Origin: Modicisalibacter tunisiensis
GTDB lineage: Bacteria > Pseudomonadota > Gammaproteobacteria > Pseudomonadales > Halomonadaceae
Assembly (NCBI RefSeq): GCF_020148005.1
Contig: NZ_JAGXFD010000001.1
Location: forward strand, 1,360,610-1,424,609
Reading direction: 5' to 3'
DNA length: 64,000 nt
The position numbers were made by a program, and so were the translations under genes. The notes under the pieces were generated by a model that was not told where the DNA came from, searched no databases, and was given only the letters and a program-made list of their open reading frames with translations. This document shows, in pieces, positions 53,109 through 62,880 of the stretch. Position 1 is the first letter of the stretch, and every line of letters begins with the position of its first letter.

Positions 53109-55124
53109 GTGACCGCCCGCTACCCGTATCTCTTTCGGCCGCTCGCCGTCGGCCCGCTGACCCTGCCCAACCGGGTGCTGATGGGGTCCATGCACACCAA
53201 CCTGGAGGAAGCGCCGGAGGGCTTCGCACGGCTGGCGACCTTCTATGCCGAGCGCGCGCGGGCCGGGGTGTCGCTGATCGTCACCGGCGGCATCGCGCCC
53301 AATGCCGAGGGCGCGGTCTTCCACGGCGCGGCCAGGCTCACCGATGCCGCGGAGATCGACCGGCACCGCGGGGTGACCGAGGCCGTGCATGCCGAGGGCG
53401 GGCACATCTGCCTGCAGATCCTGCATGCCGGGCGCTACGCCTACTCGCCGGAACCGGTCGCGCCCTCGCCGCTCCCGGCGCCGATCAATCCCTGTCCGCC
53501 GCGGGCGCTCAGTGCCGAGGAGGTCGAGCGGACCATCGACGACTACGTGGCCTGCGCGCGCCTGGCCCGCGAGGCCGGCTACGACGGCGTCGAGGTGATG
53601 GGCTCCGAGGGCTACCTGATCAACCAGTTCATCTGTCGACGCACCAACCATCGCGACGACGAATGGGGCGGCGAGTTCGCCAACCGCATTCGCTTTCCGG
53701 TGGCGATCGTCGAGCGCGTCCGCGAGGCGCTGGGGCTGGATTTCCTGGTCATCTTCCGGCTGTCGATGATCGACCTGGTCGAGGAGGGCAGCACCTGGCA
53801 GGAGGTGGTGGCGCTGGGCCGCGCCATCGAGGCGGCGGGCGCGGACCTGATCAACACCGGCATCGGCTGGCACGAGGCGCGGGTGCCGACCATCGTCACC
53901 AGCGTGCCGCGCGCCGTGTTCAGCGAGGTCACCCGGCGCATGAAGGCCGAGCTGACGATTCCCCTGATCACCACCAACCGCATCAACATGCCCGATGTCG
54001 CCGAGCGCCTGCTCGCCGAGGGCGTCGCCGACATGGTGTCGATGGCGCGTCCTTTCCTGGCCGACCCGGAGTGGCTGGCCAAGGCCGGGCAGGGCGATGA
54101 CGGGGCGATCAATACCTGCATCGCCTGCAACCAGGCATGTCTCGACCATACCTTCCAGGGCCGGCTCACCTCGTGCCTGGTCAACCCGCGTGCCTGTCAC
54201 GAGACGGAACTGAACCTGACGCCGGTGACGACGCCGCGCGCGATCGCCGTGGTCGGGGCCGGACCGGCGGGGCTGGCCTGCGCGGTGAGTGCCGCCCGGC
54301 GCGGCCATCGCGTCACGCTCTTCGAGCGCGAGGCCGAGATCGGCGGCCAGTTCAATTTCGCCCGGCGCATCCCCGGCAAGGAAGAGTTCGCCGAGACGCT
54401 GCGCTACTACCGGGTGATGCTCGAGCGGCTCGGTGTCGAGCTGCGCCTGAACACCCCGGCCGAGGTGGAGCCGCTGGCCGGTTTCGAGGCCGTGGTGCTG
54501 GCCAGCGGCGTGCGCCCGCGCGCGCTGGAGCTGCCGGGCATCGATCACCCGATGGTACTCGACTACCCCACCGCGATCCGCCATCCCGAGCGCGTCGGCC
54601 GGCGCGTGGCGATCATCGGTGCCGGGGGCATCGGTTTCGATGTCGCCGAGCTGCTGACCCATGCCGGGCATCCGGCGCTCGATCGTGAGGCCTGGTGCGC
54701 GGAGTGGGGCGTGGATCTCGCCGTCGCCGAGCCGGGCGGGCTGAAGCCGATGGCGACGCCGGCCGTGCCGCGCCAGGTTTATCTGTTGCAGCGCAGGACC
54801 TCGAAACCCGGCAAGGGGCTGGGGACCACCACCGGCTGGGTCCACCGCGCGGCGCTGCGTCACCGCGGCGTCGAGATGCTGCCGGGTTGCGAGTATCGGG
54901 GGGTCGAGGACGGCGGCCTGCGGCTGCGTGTCGCCGGCGAGGAACGCCGGCTCGAGGTCGACAGCGTGGTGGTCTGTGCCGGCCAGGAGTCGGTCGTCGA
55001 GCTGCTGGCGCCGCTGCGTGAGCACGGAACGGAAGTCCACGTGATCGGCGGTGCCGAGAAGGCCGCCGAGCTGGATGCCAAGCGCGCCATCGACCAGGGC
55101 ACGCGGCTCGCCGCCAGCCTGTGA
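53109..55124 (+). CDS. fadH: 2,4-dienoyl-CoA reductase FadH (NADPH)
   Basis: 671 residues (E. coli 672). Removes double bonds at even positions during beta-oxidation of unsaturated fatty acids. N-terminal FMN-binding TIM barrel (YPYLFRPLAVGPLTLPNRVLMG), 4Fe-4S cysteines in CIACNQACLDH and TSCLVNPRAC near residues 337-360, then FAD and NADPH Rossmann folds (VVGAGPAGLACAV, IIGAGGIGFDVAEL). GTG start with GGAGG 8 nt upstream. A PsrA-like box precedes it. Confidence 0.95.
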   Translation: MTARYPYLFRPLAVGPLTLPNRVLMGSMHTNLEEAPEGFARLATFYAERARAGVSLIVTGGIAPNAEGAVFHGAARLTDAAEIDRHRGVTEAVHAEGGHICLQILHAGRYAYSPEPVAPSPLPAPINPCPPRALSAEEVERTIDDYVACARLAREAGYDGVEVMGSEGYLINQFICRRTNHRDDEWGGEFANRIRFPVAIVERVREALGLDFLVIFRLSMIDLVEEGSTWQEVVALGRAIEAAGADLINTGIGWHEARVPTIVTSVPRAVFSEVTRRMKAELTIPLITTNRINMPDVAERLLAEGVADMVSMARPFLADPEWLAKAGQGDDGAINTCIACNQACLDHTFQGRLTSCLVNPRACHETELNLTPVTTPRAIAVVGAGPAGLACAVSAARRGHRVTLFEREAEIGGQFNFARRIPGKEEFAETLRYYRVMLERLGVELRLNTPAEVEPLAGFEAVVLASGVRPRALELPGIDHPMVLDYPTAIRHPERVGRRVAIIGAGGIGFDVAELLTHAGHPALDREAWCAEWGVDLAVAEPGGLKPMATPAVPRQVYLLQRRTSKPGKGLGTTTGWVHRAALRHRGVEMLPGCEYRGVEDGGLRLRVAGEERRLEVDSVVVCAGQESVVELLAPLREHGTEVHVIGGAEKAAELDAKRAIDQGTRLAASL

Positions 55125-55249
55125 TGACGGGCTTCCTGCCCTCGGGCGGGGTGTTAGACTGAAGCGGCGTGCGATCCACGCCGACCGCCGGACGCGATGG
55201 CACCCGGTCGCGCCCGCCAACAACAACAGTCTCGCGAGAGGACCCCGCC

Positions 55250-56296
55250 ATGCCCACCGACTGCTCGCCGCGTTTCCTGGCCAGCGACAACACCTCCGGC
55301 ATCTGCCCGCAAGCGCTGGAGTACCTGCTCGATGCCAACCGCTGCGATGATCTCGCCTACGGCAACGATGCCTGGACCCAGCGGGCGGCCGACCGCTTCC
55401 GCACCCTGTTCGATTACGACTGCGACGTCTTCTTCGTCTTCAACGGCACGGCGGCCAACTCGCTGGCCCTGGCCGCCATGGGCCGGAGCTATCACAGCGT
55501 GATCTGCCACGAGCTGGCGCACATCGAGACCGACGAGTGCGGCGGTCCGGAGTTCTTCTCCAACGGTGCCAAGCTGCTCACCGCCAGCGGCGAGCACGGC
55601 AAGCTGGCGCCCGAGGGCATCGAGCGCCTGGTCACCCGGCGCCGCGACATCCACTACCCCAAGCCGAAGGTGGTGTCGATCACCCAGGCCACCGAGGTGG
55701 GGACTGTCTACACCCGCGATGAGCTGCTCGGCATCCGCGCCATGGCCGACAAGCACGACCTGCGCCTGCACATGGACGGCGCGCGCTTCGCCAACGCCTG
55801 TGCCGCGCTCGAGGCCTCGCCGGCCGAGCTGACCTGGCAGGCCGGCGTCGACGTGTTGTGCTTTTCCGGCACCAAGAACGGCCTGCCGATGGGCGAGGCG
55901 GTGGTGTTCTTCAATCGCGAGCTGGCCGAGGACTTCGACTACCGCTGCAAGCAGGCCGGCCAGCTGGCCTCCAAGATGCGGTTCATTGCCGCACCCTGGC
56001 TGGGGCTGCTGGAGTCCGGGGCCTGGCTCGACAATGCCGTTCACGCCAACGCCATGGCCCGTTACCTGGCGGACGGTCTCGAGGGGCTGCCCGGCGCGCG
56101 CCTGATGTTCCCCGCCCAGGCCAACAGCGTGTTCGTGGAGTTGCCGCCGGCGGTCCTCAAGCACCTGCGGGACCTGGGCTGGACCTTCTATACCTTCATC
56201 GGGGCCGGCGGGGCGCGCTTCGTGTGCGCCTGGAACACCACCACCGAACTGCTCGACGGCCTGCTGAGCGATATCCGGATGGCGCTCGATCGCTGA
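55250..56296 (+). CDS. ltaE: Low-specificity L-threonine aldolase
   Basis: 348 residues, PLP enzyme splitting threonine or allo-threonine into glycine and acetaldehyde. FNGTAANSLALAAMGRSY (cofactor phosphate site), HMDGARFANACAAL and the Schiff-base lysine in CFSGTKNGLPMGEAVVFF near residue 207 are present. This is the ~345-residue proteobacterial type found in Pseudomonas rather than E. coli LtaE (333 aa). AGAGGA upstream of the ATG at 55250. Separate promoter likely; fadH ends 125 bp before. Confidence 0.9.
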   Translation: MPTDCSPRFLASDNTSGICPQALEYLLDANRCDDLAYGNDAWTQRAADRFRTLFDYDCDVFFVFNGTAANSLALAAMGRSYHSVICHELAHIETDECGGPEFFSNGAKLLTASGEHGKLAPEGIERLVTRRRDIHYPKPKVVSITQATEVGTVYTRDELLGIRAMADKHDLRLHMDGARFANACAALEASPAELTWQAGVDVLCFSGTKNGLPMGEAVVFFNRELAEDFDYRCKQAGQLASKMRFIAAPWLGLLESGAWLDNAVHANAMARYLADGLEGLPGARLMFPAQANSVFVELPPAVLKHLRDLGWTFYTFIGAGGARFVCAWNTTTELLDGLLSDIRMALDR

Positions 56297-56516
56297 CAGA
56301 TCGATGCCGTTCGCGAGTTTTTTCCGCGCCGTGATCGAACCAATCGCGGCGTTCGCGCTCATACCCTGAAAAGAGGAGCACCGCGCGGTTGCGTTGAAAG
56401 ACCTCATGGCAAGCTCTCCATCGTCAGTCGTTTATCCGTCTACGCTGATCATTACGCCAGCCCGGAAAACCCAGACGGTTGTCGGCGACCGGGTGTCGCG
56501 ATTCAAGGAGGCCTCA

Positions 56517-58439
56517 ATGAGTATCTTCGACCATGTGCAGAGCCGCTACGAGCAGGTTCAGCAGGAAGAGATGAGTCTTCAGGAGTACCTGGAACTGTGC
56601 CGCACGGACCCCGGTGCCTATGCCAGCGCCGCGGAGCGCATGTTGAAAGCCATCGGCGAGCCCGAGGTCATCGACACGTCGAAGGACCCGCGCCTGTCCC
56701 GCATCTTCACCAACAAGGTCATCCGTCGCTATCCCGCATTCTTCGAGTTCTACGGCATGGAGGAGGCGATCGAGCAGATCGTCGCCTACTTCCGTCACGC
56801 CGCCCAGGGGCTCGAGGAGCGCAAGCAGATCCTCTACCTGCTGGGCCCGGTGGGCGGCGGCAAGTCGTCGCTGGCCGAGCGGCTCAAGCTGCTGATGGAG
56901 AAGGTGCCCTTCTACGCCATCAAGGGGTCCCCGGTCTTCGAATCGCCGCTGGGGCTGTTTTCCCCCGAGGAGGACGGCGAGCAGCTCGAGAAGGAGTACG
57001 GCATTCCGCGGCGCTACCTGAAGAGCGTGATGTCGCCCTGGGCGGCCAAGCGCCTCAAGGAGTACGGCGGCGATATCTCGCAGTTCCGCGTGGTGCGTCT
57101 GCATCCCTCGCGGCTCAACCAGATCGCGGTCTCCAAGACCGAGCCCGGCGACGAGAACAACCAGGACATCTCCTCGCTGGTCGGCAAGGTCGACATCCGC
57201 CAGCTCGAGCTCTACTCCCAGGATGACCCGGACGCCTACAGCTTCTCCGGCGGGCTGTGCAAGGCCAACCAGGGACTGATGGAATTCGTCGAGATGTTCA
57301 AGGCACCGATCAAGGTGCTCCATCCGTTGCTGACCGCGACCCAGGAGGGCAACTACAACCCCACCGAGGGCATGGGGGCGATTCCCTTCGACGGCGTCAT
57401 CCTCGCCCACTCCAACGAGAGCGAGTGGCAGCAGTTCCGCAACAATCGCAACAACGAGGCCTTCCTGGACCGCGTCTACATCGTCAAGGTGCCCTACTGC
57501 CTGCGGGTCTCCGAGGAGATCAAGATCTACCAGAAGCTGCTCGAGCATTCCTCGCTGGCCGAGGCGCCCTGCGCGCCGGACACCCTGCGCCTGCTCGCCC
57601 AGTTCTCGGTGCTCTCGCGGCTCAAGGAGCCGGAGAACTCCAGCATCTACTCCAAGATGCGGGTCTACGACGGCGAGAACCTCAAGGACACCGATCCCAA
57701 GGCCAAGTCGATCCAGGAGTACCGCGATGCCGCCGGGGTTGACGAGGGCATGGACGGGCTGTCCACGCGTTTCGCCTTCAAGATCCTCTCCAAGGTGTTC
57801 AACTTCGACACCCACGAGGTCGCCGCCAACCCGGTGCACCTGCTCTACGTGCTCGAGCAGCGCCTGGAGCACGAGCAGCTGCCCAAGGAGACCCACGAAC
57901 GCTACCTGCGCTTCATCAAGGAGTACCTGGCGCCGCGCTACGTCGACTTCATCGGCAAGGAGATCCAGACCGCCTACCTCGAGTCCTACAGCGAGTACGG
58001 CCAGAACATCTTCGACCGCTACGTGACCTATGCCGACTTCTGGATCCAGGACCAGGAGTACCGTGACCCCGAGACCGGCCACATGTTCGACCGTCAGGCC
58101 CTCAACGAGGAGATGGAGAAGATCGAGAAGCCGGCGGGAATCTCCAATCCCAAGGACTTCCGCCACGAGGTGGTCAACTTCGTGCTGCGGGCGCGGGCCC
58201 AGAACAACGGCATGAACCCCAGCTGGCAGTCCTACGAGAAGCTCAAGGGCGTGATCGAGCAGAAGATGTTCGCCAACACCGAGGAGCTGCTGCCGGTCAT
58301 CTCGTTCAACGCCAAGGCCTCGGAGGCCGACAAGCGCAAGCACGAGGACTTCGTCGCCCGGATGGTCGAGCGGGGCTATACCGAGAAGCAGGTGCGCCTG
58401 CTCTCCGAATGGTACCTGCGCGTGCGCAAGTCGCACTGA
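56517..58439 (+). CDS. prkA: PrkA-family serine protein kinase (YeaG)
   Basis: 640 residues. N-terminal AAA+ domain with Walker [17 protein letters not shown] near residue 113 and the C-terminal kinase-like region of PrkA (E. coli YeaG 644 aa). YeaG works with YeaH in nitrogen-starvation and stationary-phase adaptation. AAGGAGG 5-6 nt before the ATG at 56517 overrides the earlier start at 56394. First gene of prkA-yeaH-spoVR; the 220-bp upstream gap should hold the promoter, but I recognise no sigma-S or sigma-54 element with confidence. Confidence 0.95.
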   Translation: MSIFDHVQSRYEQVQQEEMSLQEYLELCRTDPGAYASAAERMLKAIGEPEVIDTSKDPRLSRIFTNKVIRRYPAFFEFYGMEEAIEQIVAYFRHAAQGLEERKQILYLLGPVGGGKSSLAERLKLLMEKVPFYAIKGSPVFESPLGLFSPEEDGEQLEKEYGIPRRYLKSVMSPWAAKRLKEYGGDISQFRVVRLHPSRLNQIAVSKTEPGDENNQDISSLVGKVDIRQLELYSQDDPDAYSFSGGLCKANQGLMEFVEMFKAPIKVLHPLLTATQEGNYNPTEGMGAIPFDGVILAHSNESEWQQFRNNRNNEAFLDRVYIVKVPYCLRVSEEIKIYQKLLEHSSLAEAPCAPDTLRLLAQFSVLSRLKEPENSSIYSKMRVYDGENLKDTDPKAKSIQEYRDAAGVDEGMDGLSTRFAFKILSKVFNFDTHEVAANPVHLLYVLEQRLEHEQLPKETHERYLRFIKEYLAPRYVDFIGKEIQTAYLESYSEYGQNIFDRYVTYADFWIQDQEYRDPETGHMFDRQALNEEMEKIEKPAGISNPKDFRHEVVNFVLRARAQNNGMNPSWQSYEKLKGVIEQKMFANTEELLPVISFNAKASEADKRKHEDFVARMVERGYTEKQVRLLSEWYLRVRKSH

Positions 58440-58557
58440 GCCTTCCCGCCCGGGGCGCGGACGGCGGTATCACCCGCGCCCCGGCGGTCCGGTCGGCCGG
58501 ACACGGCAGGCGATGTCCGGCGGCCAGTGCCCCCGAGACTCCCGGAGGGAGGCAGGC

Positions 58558-59838
58558 ATGAGCTATTTCATCGATCGGCGGCTCAACGACCGCCACAAGA
58601 GCGAGGTCAATCGACAGCGCTTCCTGGATCGCTATCGCACCCACATCAAGCGCTCGGTGGAGGAGGCCGTCAACAAGCGCTCGATCACCGACATGGAGCG
58701 CGGCGAGAAGGTCTCCATCCCGGCTCGTGACATCTCCGAGCCGGTCTTCCAGCATGGCCCCGGCGGCAAGCGTACCCTGGTCAGCCCCGGCAACAAGGAA
58801 TTCGTCGAGGGCGACCGGCTGCGCCGCCCCGGCGGGGGCGGCGGTGGCGGGGCCGGCGAGGGCAGCGCCTCGAACCAGGGCGAGGGCATGGACGAGTTCG
58901 CCTTCTCGCTGACCCGCGAGGAATTCCTCGATTTCGTCTTCGACGGCCTCGAGCTGCCGCACCTGGAGCGCAAGGCGCTGCTCGACCTCGAGGAGGTGCG
59001 CCCGGTGCGGGCCGGAATTGCCCGCGAGGGGGTGCCGGCGCGCATCAACATCGTGCGCTCGATGCGCGAGGCCCAGGCGCGGCGCATCGCCATGCGGGCG
59101 CCGATCAAGCGAGCCCTGCGCGAGGCGACCGAGGCGCTCGAGGCGGAGGAGCGCAAGGACCCGGTGCTGCGCAACCCGGCGCGCATCGCCGAGCTCAAGG
59201 CCGAGATCGAGCGGCTCGAGAAGCGCCTCGACGCGGTGCCGTTCATCGACACCTATGACCTGCGCTACAACAACCTGATCAACCAGCCGCAGCCGTCGAA
59301 CAAGGCGGTGATGTTCTGCGTGATGGATGTCTCCGGGTCGATGACCCAGTCGCACAAGGACATCGCCAAGCGCTTCTTCCTGCTGCTCTACCTCTTTCTC
59401 GAGCGCAACTACGAGAAGGTCGAGCTGGTCTTCGTGCGTCACCACACGGCGGCCAAGGAGGTCGACGAGGACGAGTTCTTCTACTCCCGCGAAACCGGCG
59501 GCACCATCGTTTCCAGCGCGCTCAGCCTGGTCGACGAGATCATCCGCGACCGTTATCCGGCCCATCAGTGGAACCTGTACGTCGCCCAGGCCTCGGACGG
59601 CGACAACTGGGACGACGATTCCACCACCTGCCGGCAGTTGCTGATCAAGTCCCTGATGCCGCGCCTGCAGTACTTCACCTACGTGGAAATCACCCCGCAC
59701 GCCCACCAGGCGCTGTGGGAGGAGTACGAGAGCGTGCAGGCCGAGTTTCCGCAGCGTTTCGCCATGCGACAGATTGTCGAGGCCGGGGACATCTATCCGG
59801 TGTTCCGGGAACTCTTCCGGCGTCGCGCCGAGCGCTGA
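58558..59838 (+). CDS. yeaH: YeaH (DUF444) von Willebrand-type protein
   Basis: 426 residues (E. coli 427). DUF444 with basic N-terminus ([20 protein letters not shown]), a Gly-rich linker ([18 protein letters not shown]), a helical segment and a MIDAS-like site [13 protein letters not shown] near residue 257. Partner of YeaG. GGAGGGAGG precedes the ATG. Middle gene of the operon, 118 bp after prkA. Confidence 0.93.
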   Translation: MSYFIDRRLNDRHKSEVNRQRFLDRYRTHIKRSVEEAVNKRSITDMERGEKVSIPARDISEPVFQHGPGGKRTLVSPGNKEFVEGDRLRRPGGGGGGGAGEGSASNQGEGMDEFAFSLTREEFLDFVFDGLELPHLERKALLDLEEVRPVRAGIAREGVPARINIVRSMREAQARRIAMRAPIKRALREATEALEAEERKDPVLRNPARIAELKAEIERLEKRLDAVPFIDTYDLRYNNLINQPQPSNKAVMFCVMDVSGSMTQSHKDIAKRFFLLLYLFLERNYEKVELVFVRHHTAAKEVDEDEFFYSRETGGTIVSSALSLVDEIIRDRYPAHQWNLYVAQASDGDNWDDDSTTCRQLLIKSLMPRLQYFTYVEITPHAHQALWEEYESVQAEFPQRFAMRQIVEAGDIYPVFRELFRRRAER

Positions 59839-59860
59839 GCTCGGCCCAGGAGGTAGCATC

Positions 59861-61408
59861 ATGACCCGACGCAAGCCCATTGCCACCGGTTCGGACTGGA
59901 ACTTCGAGACGCTCACGGCCTACGAGCGGGAGATCGCCCGCCTGGCCGACGAGTATCGCCTGGACACCTACCCCAATCAGATCGAGATCATCACCTCCGA
60001 GCAGATGATGGATGCCTACGCCAGCGTGGGCATGCCGATCGGCTACCACCACTGGTCGTTCGGCAAGCAGTTCCTGGCCGTGGAGCAGGCCTATCGGCGC
60101 GGTCAGATGGGGCTGGCCTACGAGCTGGTGATCAATTCCGACCCCTGCATCGCCTATCTCATGGAAGAGAACACCCTGATGATGCAGGTGCTGGTCATGG
60201 CGCATGCCTGCTATGGCCACAATTCCTTCTTCAAGGGCAACTACCTGTTCCGCACCTGGACCGATGCCTCGGCGATCGTCGACTATCTGGTGTTCGCCCG
60301 TCGCTACGTCTCCGAATGCGAGGAGCGTCACGGCGTCGCCGCCGTGGAGCAGCTGCTCGATGCCTGTCACGCGCTGCAGAACTACGGCGTCGACCGTTAC
60401 AAGCGCCCGTCGCCGATCTCCGCCGAGGAGGAGGCGCGGCGTCAGGCCGAGCGTGCCGAGTACCTGCAGTCGCAGGTCAACCTGCTGTGGAGCACGATTC
60501 CCGAGCACCGACTCTCGAACGGTCCCGAGCACGACGAGGAGGATCCGCTCGGTCTGCATCAGTACGGACGCTACCCGGCCGAGCCTCAGGAGAACCTGCT
60601 CTACTTCATCGAGAAGAACGCGCCGCTGCTCGAGCCCTGGCAGCGCGAGATCGTGCGCATCGTCCGCAAGCTGGCCCAGTACTTCTATCCGCAGCGCCAG
60701 ACCCAGGTGATGAACGAGGGCTGGGCGACCTTCTGGCACTACACGATCATGAACCGGCTGTACGACGAGGGGCTGATCGACGAGGGCGTGATCCTCGAGT
60801 TCCTGCAGTCACATACCGCGGTGGTCAGCCAGCAGGGCTTCGACAGCCCCTACTTCAACGGCATCAACCCCTATGCGCTGGGGTTCGCGATGTACAGCGA
60901 CATCAAGCGCATCTGCCAGGAACCCACCGCCGAGGACCGCGAATGGTTCCCCGACATCGCCGGCAGCGACTGGCTGGAGACGCTGCATTTCGCCATGCGC
61001 AACTTCAAGGACGAGTCATTTATCCAGCAGTTCCTGTCGCCCAGGGTGATCCGCGATCTCAAGCTGTTCACGCTGGTCGACGACGACCAGGACGAGATGC
61101 TGACCATCGAGGCGATTCACAACGAGCGTGGCTACCGGCGCATCCGCGAGGCCCTGTCGGTTCAGTACGCGCTGTCGGTACGCGAACCCAACATTCAGGT
61201 CTGGGAGGCCGACATTCGCGGCGATCGCTCGTTGACGCTGCACCATGTCCAGGACCGGCGCCGGCCGCTGGCCAAGAGCGTCTATCCGGTGCTGCGTCAC
61301 CTGCACCAGCTCTGGGGATTCCCGGTCAAGCTGCTGTCGATGGAGGGGGAGGAGGTGGTGCGTCGCTACCAGTGGCCGCTGCCGGCCGACGTGGAAGCGC
61401 GCGGTTGA
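59861..61408 (+). CDS. SpoVR-family protein (YcgB)
   Basis: 515 residues (E. coli YcgB 510). SpoVR signatures: DWNFETLTAYEREIARLADEY start region, PIGYHHWSFGKQF, VMAHACYGHNSFFKGNYLF and NEGWATFWHYTIMNRLYDEG, with conserved His/Glu residues suggestive of a metal site. Needed for spore cortex in Bacillus; role in non-spore-formers is unknown but always beside prkA and yeaH. GGAGG 9-11 nt before the ATG, 22 bp after yeaH. Confidence 0.94.
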   Translation: MTRRKPIATGSDWNFETLTAYEREIARLADEYRLDTYPNQIEIITSEQMMDAYASVGMPIGYHHWSFGKQFLAVEQAYRRGQMGLAYELVINSDPCIAYLMEENTLMMQVLVMAHACYGHNSFFKGNYLFRTWTDASAIVDYLVFARRYVSECEERHGVAAVEQLLDACHALQNYGVDRYKRPSPISAEEEARRQAERAEYLQSQVNLLWSTIPEHRLSNGPEHDEEDPLGLHQYGRYPAEPQENLLYFIEKNAPLLEPWQREIVRIVRKLAQYFYPQRQTQVMNEGWATFWHYTIMNRLYDEGLIDEGVILEFLQSHTAVVSQQGFDSPYFNGINPYALGFAMYSDIKRICQEPTAEDREWFPDIAGSDWLETLHFAMRNFKDESFIQQFLSPRVIRDLKLFTLVDDDQDEMLTIEAIHNERGYRRIREALSVQYALSVREPNIQVWEADIRGDRSLTLHHVQDRRRPLAKSVYPVLRHLHQLWGFPVKLLSMEGEEVVRRYQWPLPADVEARG

Positions 61409-61417
61409 ATCTCGGGA

Positions 61418-61442
61418 CCGGGGCGCCGCCACGGCGCCCCGG
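61418..61442. terminator. Hairpin between spoVR and the HiPIP gene
   Basis: CCGGGGCGCCG-CCA-CGGCGCCCCGG (61418-61442), perfect 11-bp arms; serves both convergent genes although there is no T-run. Confidence 0.65.
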
Positions 61443-61448
61443 CACGGC

Positions 61449-61763
61449 TCAGCCCTTCTTGGTCCAGGACTGGCACCAGCCGCCGGGGGCGACGCTGTTC
61501 TGCGGGAACAGCTGACAGCCGTTGTTGGCGTCCTTGAAGAACATGCAGTTGGCACACTTCTCGCCCTTCGAGAAGGCGGGGTTGTCGCTGGCCTGACTGG
61601 CCTCGGTGACGTAGTTGAGCGCCTTGGCCTGCGGATTGCTCGGATCCAGGGGCGGCAGTTCCTGGGCGAGTGCCCGCTGTGACAGAATACCGGCGCCCAG
61701 TGGCAGGGCGGCCAGGCCGAGCAGGCTGTGGCGGATGAAGTCGCGGCGATTTTGGTCGGCCAT
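61449..61763 (-). CDS. High-potential iron-sulfur protein (HiPIP)
   Basis: 104 residues with a Tat signal (RRDFIRHSLLGLAALPLGAG, cleavage after ALA) and a mature part of about 71 residues. The four cluster ligands are Cys70, Cys73, Cys83 and Cys97 (CANC, GCQLF, GWCQSW), spaced as in HiPIPs. A periplasmic electron carrier, probably feeding an oxidase such as cbb3 (inference). GAGGAG 6 nt upstream of the ATG. Divergent from ogt, sharing a 258-bp control region. Confidence 0.93.
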   Translation of the reverse strand: MADQNRRDFIRHSLLGLAALPLGAGILSQRALAQELPPLDPSNPQAKALNYVTEASQASDNPAFSKGEKCANCMFFKDANNGCQLFPQNSVAPGGWCQSWTKKG

Positions 61764-61923
61764 GGTGGCTCCTCGTTGGTCAGCGTTATGGTTACCGAAT
61801 GTCTTGCCGCCCGGTGCGAGCGGAAGGCGGTCACGTGCCTGGCGCGGGGCGCCTGTCGTTTTTTACGCAGCCGGGATGCCGAACTGCGGGGGAGGTTCAG
61901 GCCTCCTTCTTCATACCCTAGTC

Positions 61924-61964
61924 AAAGTGTATACATTTTTCCTGGCAAAAGTGTATACACTTTT
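61924..61964. promoter_or_regulatory. Two GTGTATACA palindromes upstream of ogt
   Basis: AAAGTGTATACATTTTT (61924-61940) and AAAAGTGTATACACTTTT (61947-61964). The second is a perfect 18-bp palindrome; the first is near-perfect. The TGTATACA cores start 24 bp apart. Located 58 bp before the ogt ATG in an AT-rich patch. GntR-family operators can have this form (inference); the regulator is not in the window. Confidence 0.6.
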
Positions 61965-62021
61965 GGCGAGTCATGCGCCATTGCCCGAGAGCGGGCGGTT
62001 GCCGGAGGAACAGGAGGCCTC

Positions 62022-62489
62022 ATGCGTTTCACGACATTTTCCAGCCCGCTCGGCGATCTGCTGCTGGCCGGCGACGAGGCCGGCATTCGCCACCTGCGCT
62101 TCGATACCGAGCGTATCGAGCCGGGGTGGGAGCACGACGATACGGCTCTGGCCAGGGCGCGCGATGAAATACTGGCCTATCTGGCCGGGCGGCGGCGTCA
62201 GTTCAGTGTCGATATTGCGCCCCATGGCAGTCAGGCGCAACGTGAGGTCTGGGCGGCGGTGCGGCGCATTCCCTACGGCACGACGCGAACCTATGGCGAG
62301 CTGGCGCGACGGCTGGGCGACGACGTGGCGGTCATCACGGTGACCCGGGCGGTGGCGGCCAATCCCCTGCCGTTGCTGGTGCCTTGCCATCGCCTGGTGA
62401 CCACCGGCGGCCCGGGTAGCTGGCCGGGTGGTGCATCGCTCAAGCGTCGGTTGCTGGCGCTGGAGGCCGGCGACGCTGCCGCGGGGTGA
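62022..62489 (+). CDS. ogt: Methylated-DNA-[protein]-cysteine S-methyltransferase
   Basis: 155 residues. Transfers methyl groups from O6-methylguanine to its own cysteine, a suicide repair protein. The active-site motif LVPCHRLV places Cys122; IPYGTTRTYGELARRLG is the recognition helix region. Single-domain, so Ogt type rather than Ada. AGGAGG 6 nt before the ATG. It is downstream of two palindromes that suggest specific control. Confidence 0.92.
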   Translation: MRFTTFSSPLGDLLLAGDEAGIRHLRFDTERIEPGWEHDDTALARARDEILAYLAGRRRQFSVDIAPHGSQAQREVWAAVRRIPYGTTRTYGELARRLGDDVAVITVTRAVAANPLPLLVPCHRLVTTGGPGSWPGGASLKRRLLALEAGDAAAG

Positions 62490-62559
62490 TCTGCGCTGAT
62501 ATACTGCCGCCAACGTGAGCCGTCGGCTCACCGGTCGCATTCAGGCAGGGAGGAGAGCC

Positions 62560-62835
62560 ATGCAGAACGCCGTGATTCTGATCAACGCCGAAAAGGGCCG
62601 CATCAAGGCCGTCGCCGAGCGTCTGGCCGAGGTTCCGGGGATCAGTGAAGTCTATTCCACCTGTGGCCGCTACGATCTGGTGGCCATCGCCCGGACCCGG
62701 GACTTCGAGACGCTGGCCGAGCTGGTCACCGGGCGCCTGACCCAGGTCGAGGGCGTTCGCGAGACCGAGACCCTCAACGCGCTGCAGGTACATTCCCGCC
62801 ACGATCTGGAGACGATGTTCAGCGTGGGGCTCTGA
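62560..62835 (+). CDS. Stand-alone Lrp/AsnC ligand-binding (RAM) domain protein
   Basis: 91 residues, the length of the RAM domain alone with no HTH. VILINAEKGRIKAVAERLAEVPGI and STCGRYDLVAIAR with VTGRLTQVEGVRETETLNAL give the beta-alpha-beta repeats. Such proteins bind amino acids and may modulate full-length Lrp regulators by mixed oligomers. GGAG 5-7 nt before the ATG at 62560. Start upstream at 62515 is less likely. Confidence 0.88.
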   Translation: MQNAVILINAEKGRIKAVAERLAEVPGISEVYSTCGRYDLVAIARTRDFETLAELVTGRLTQVEGVRETETLNALQVHSRHDLETMFSVGL

Positions 62836-62880
62836 GGCGATGCACCGTAACAGGATGATGCCGTCGTCCGAGGCCGCCGC

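Noticed and set aside
52710..55226. 838-codon minus-strand ORF over fadH
   Set aside because: Antisense to fadH, extended through the heptamer repeat and a tRNA; no motifs.
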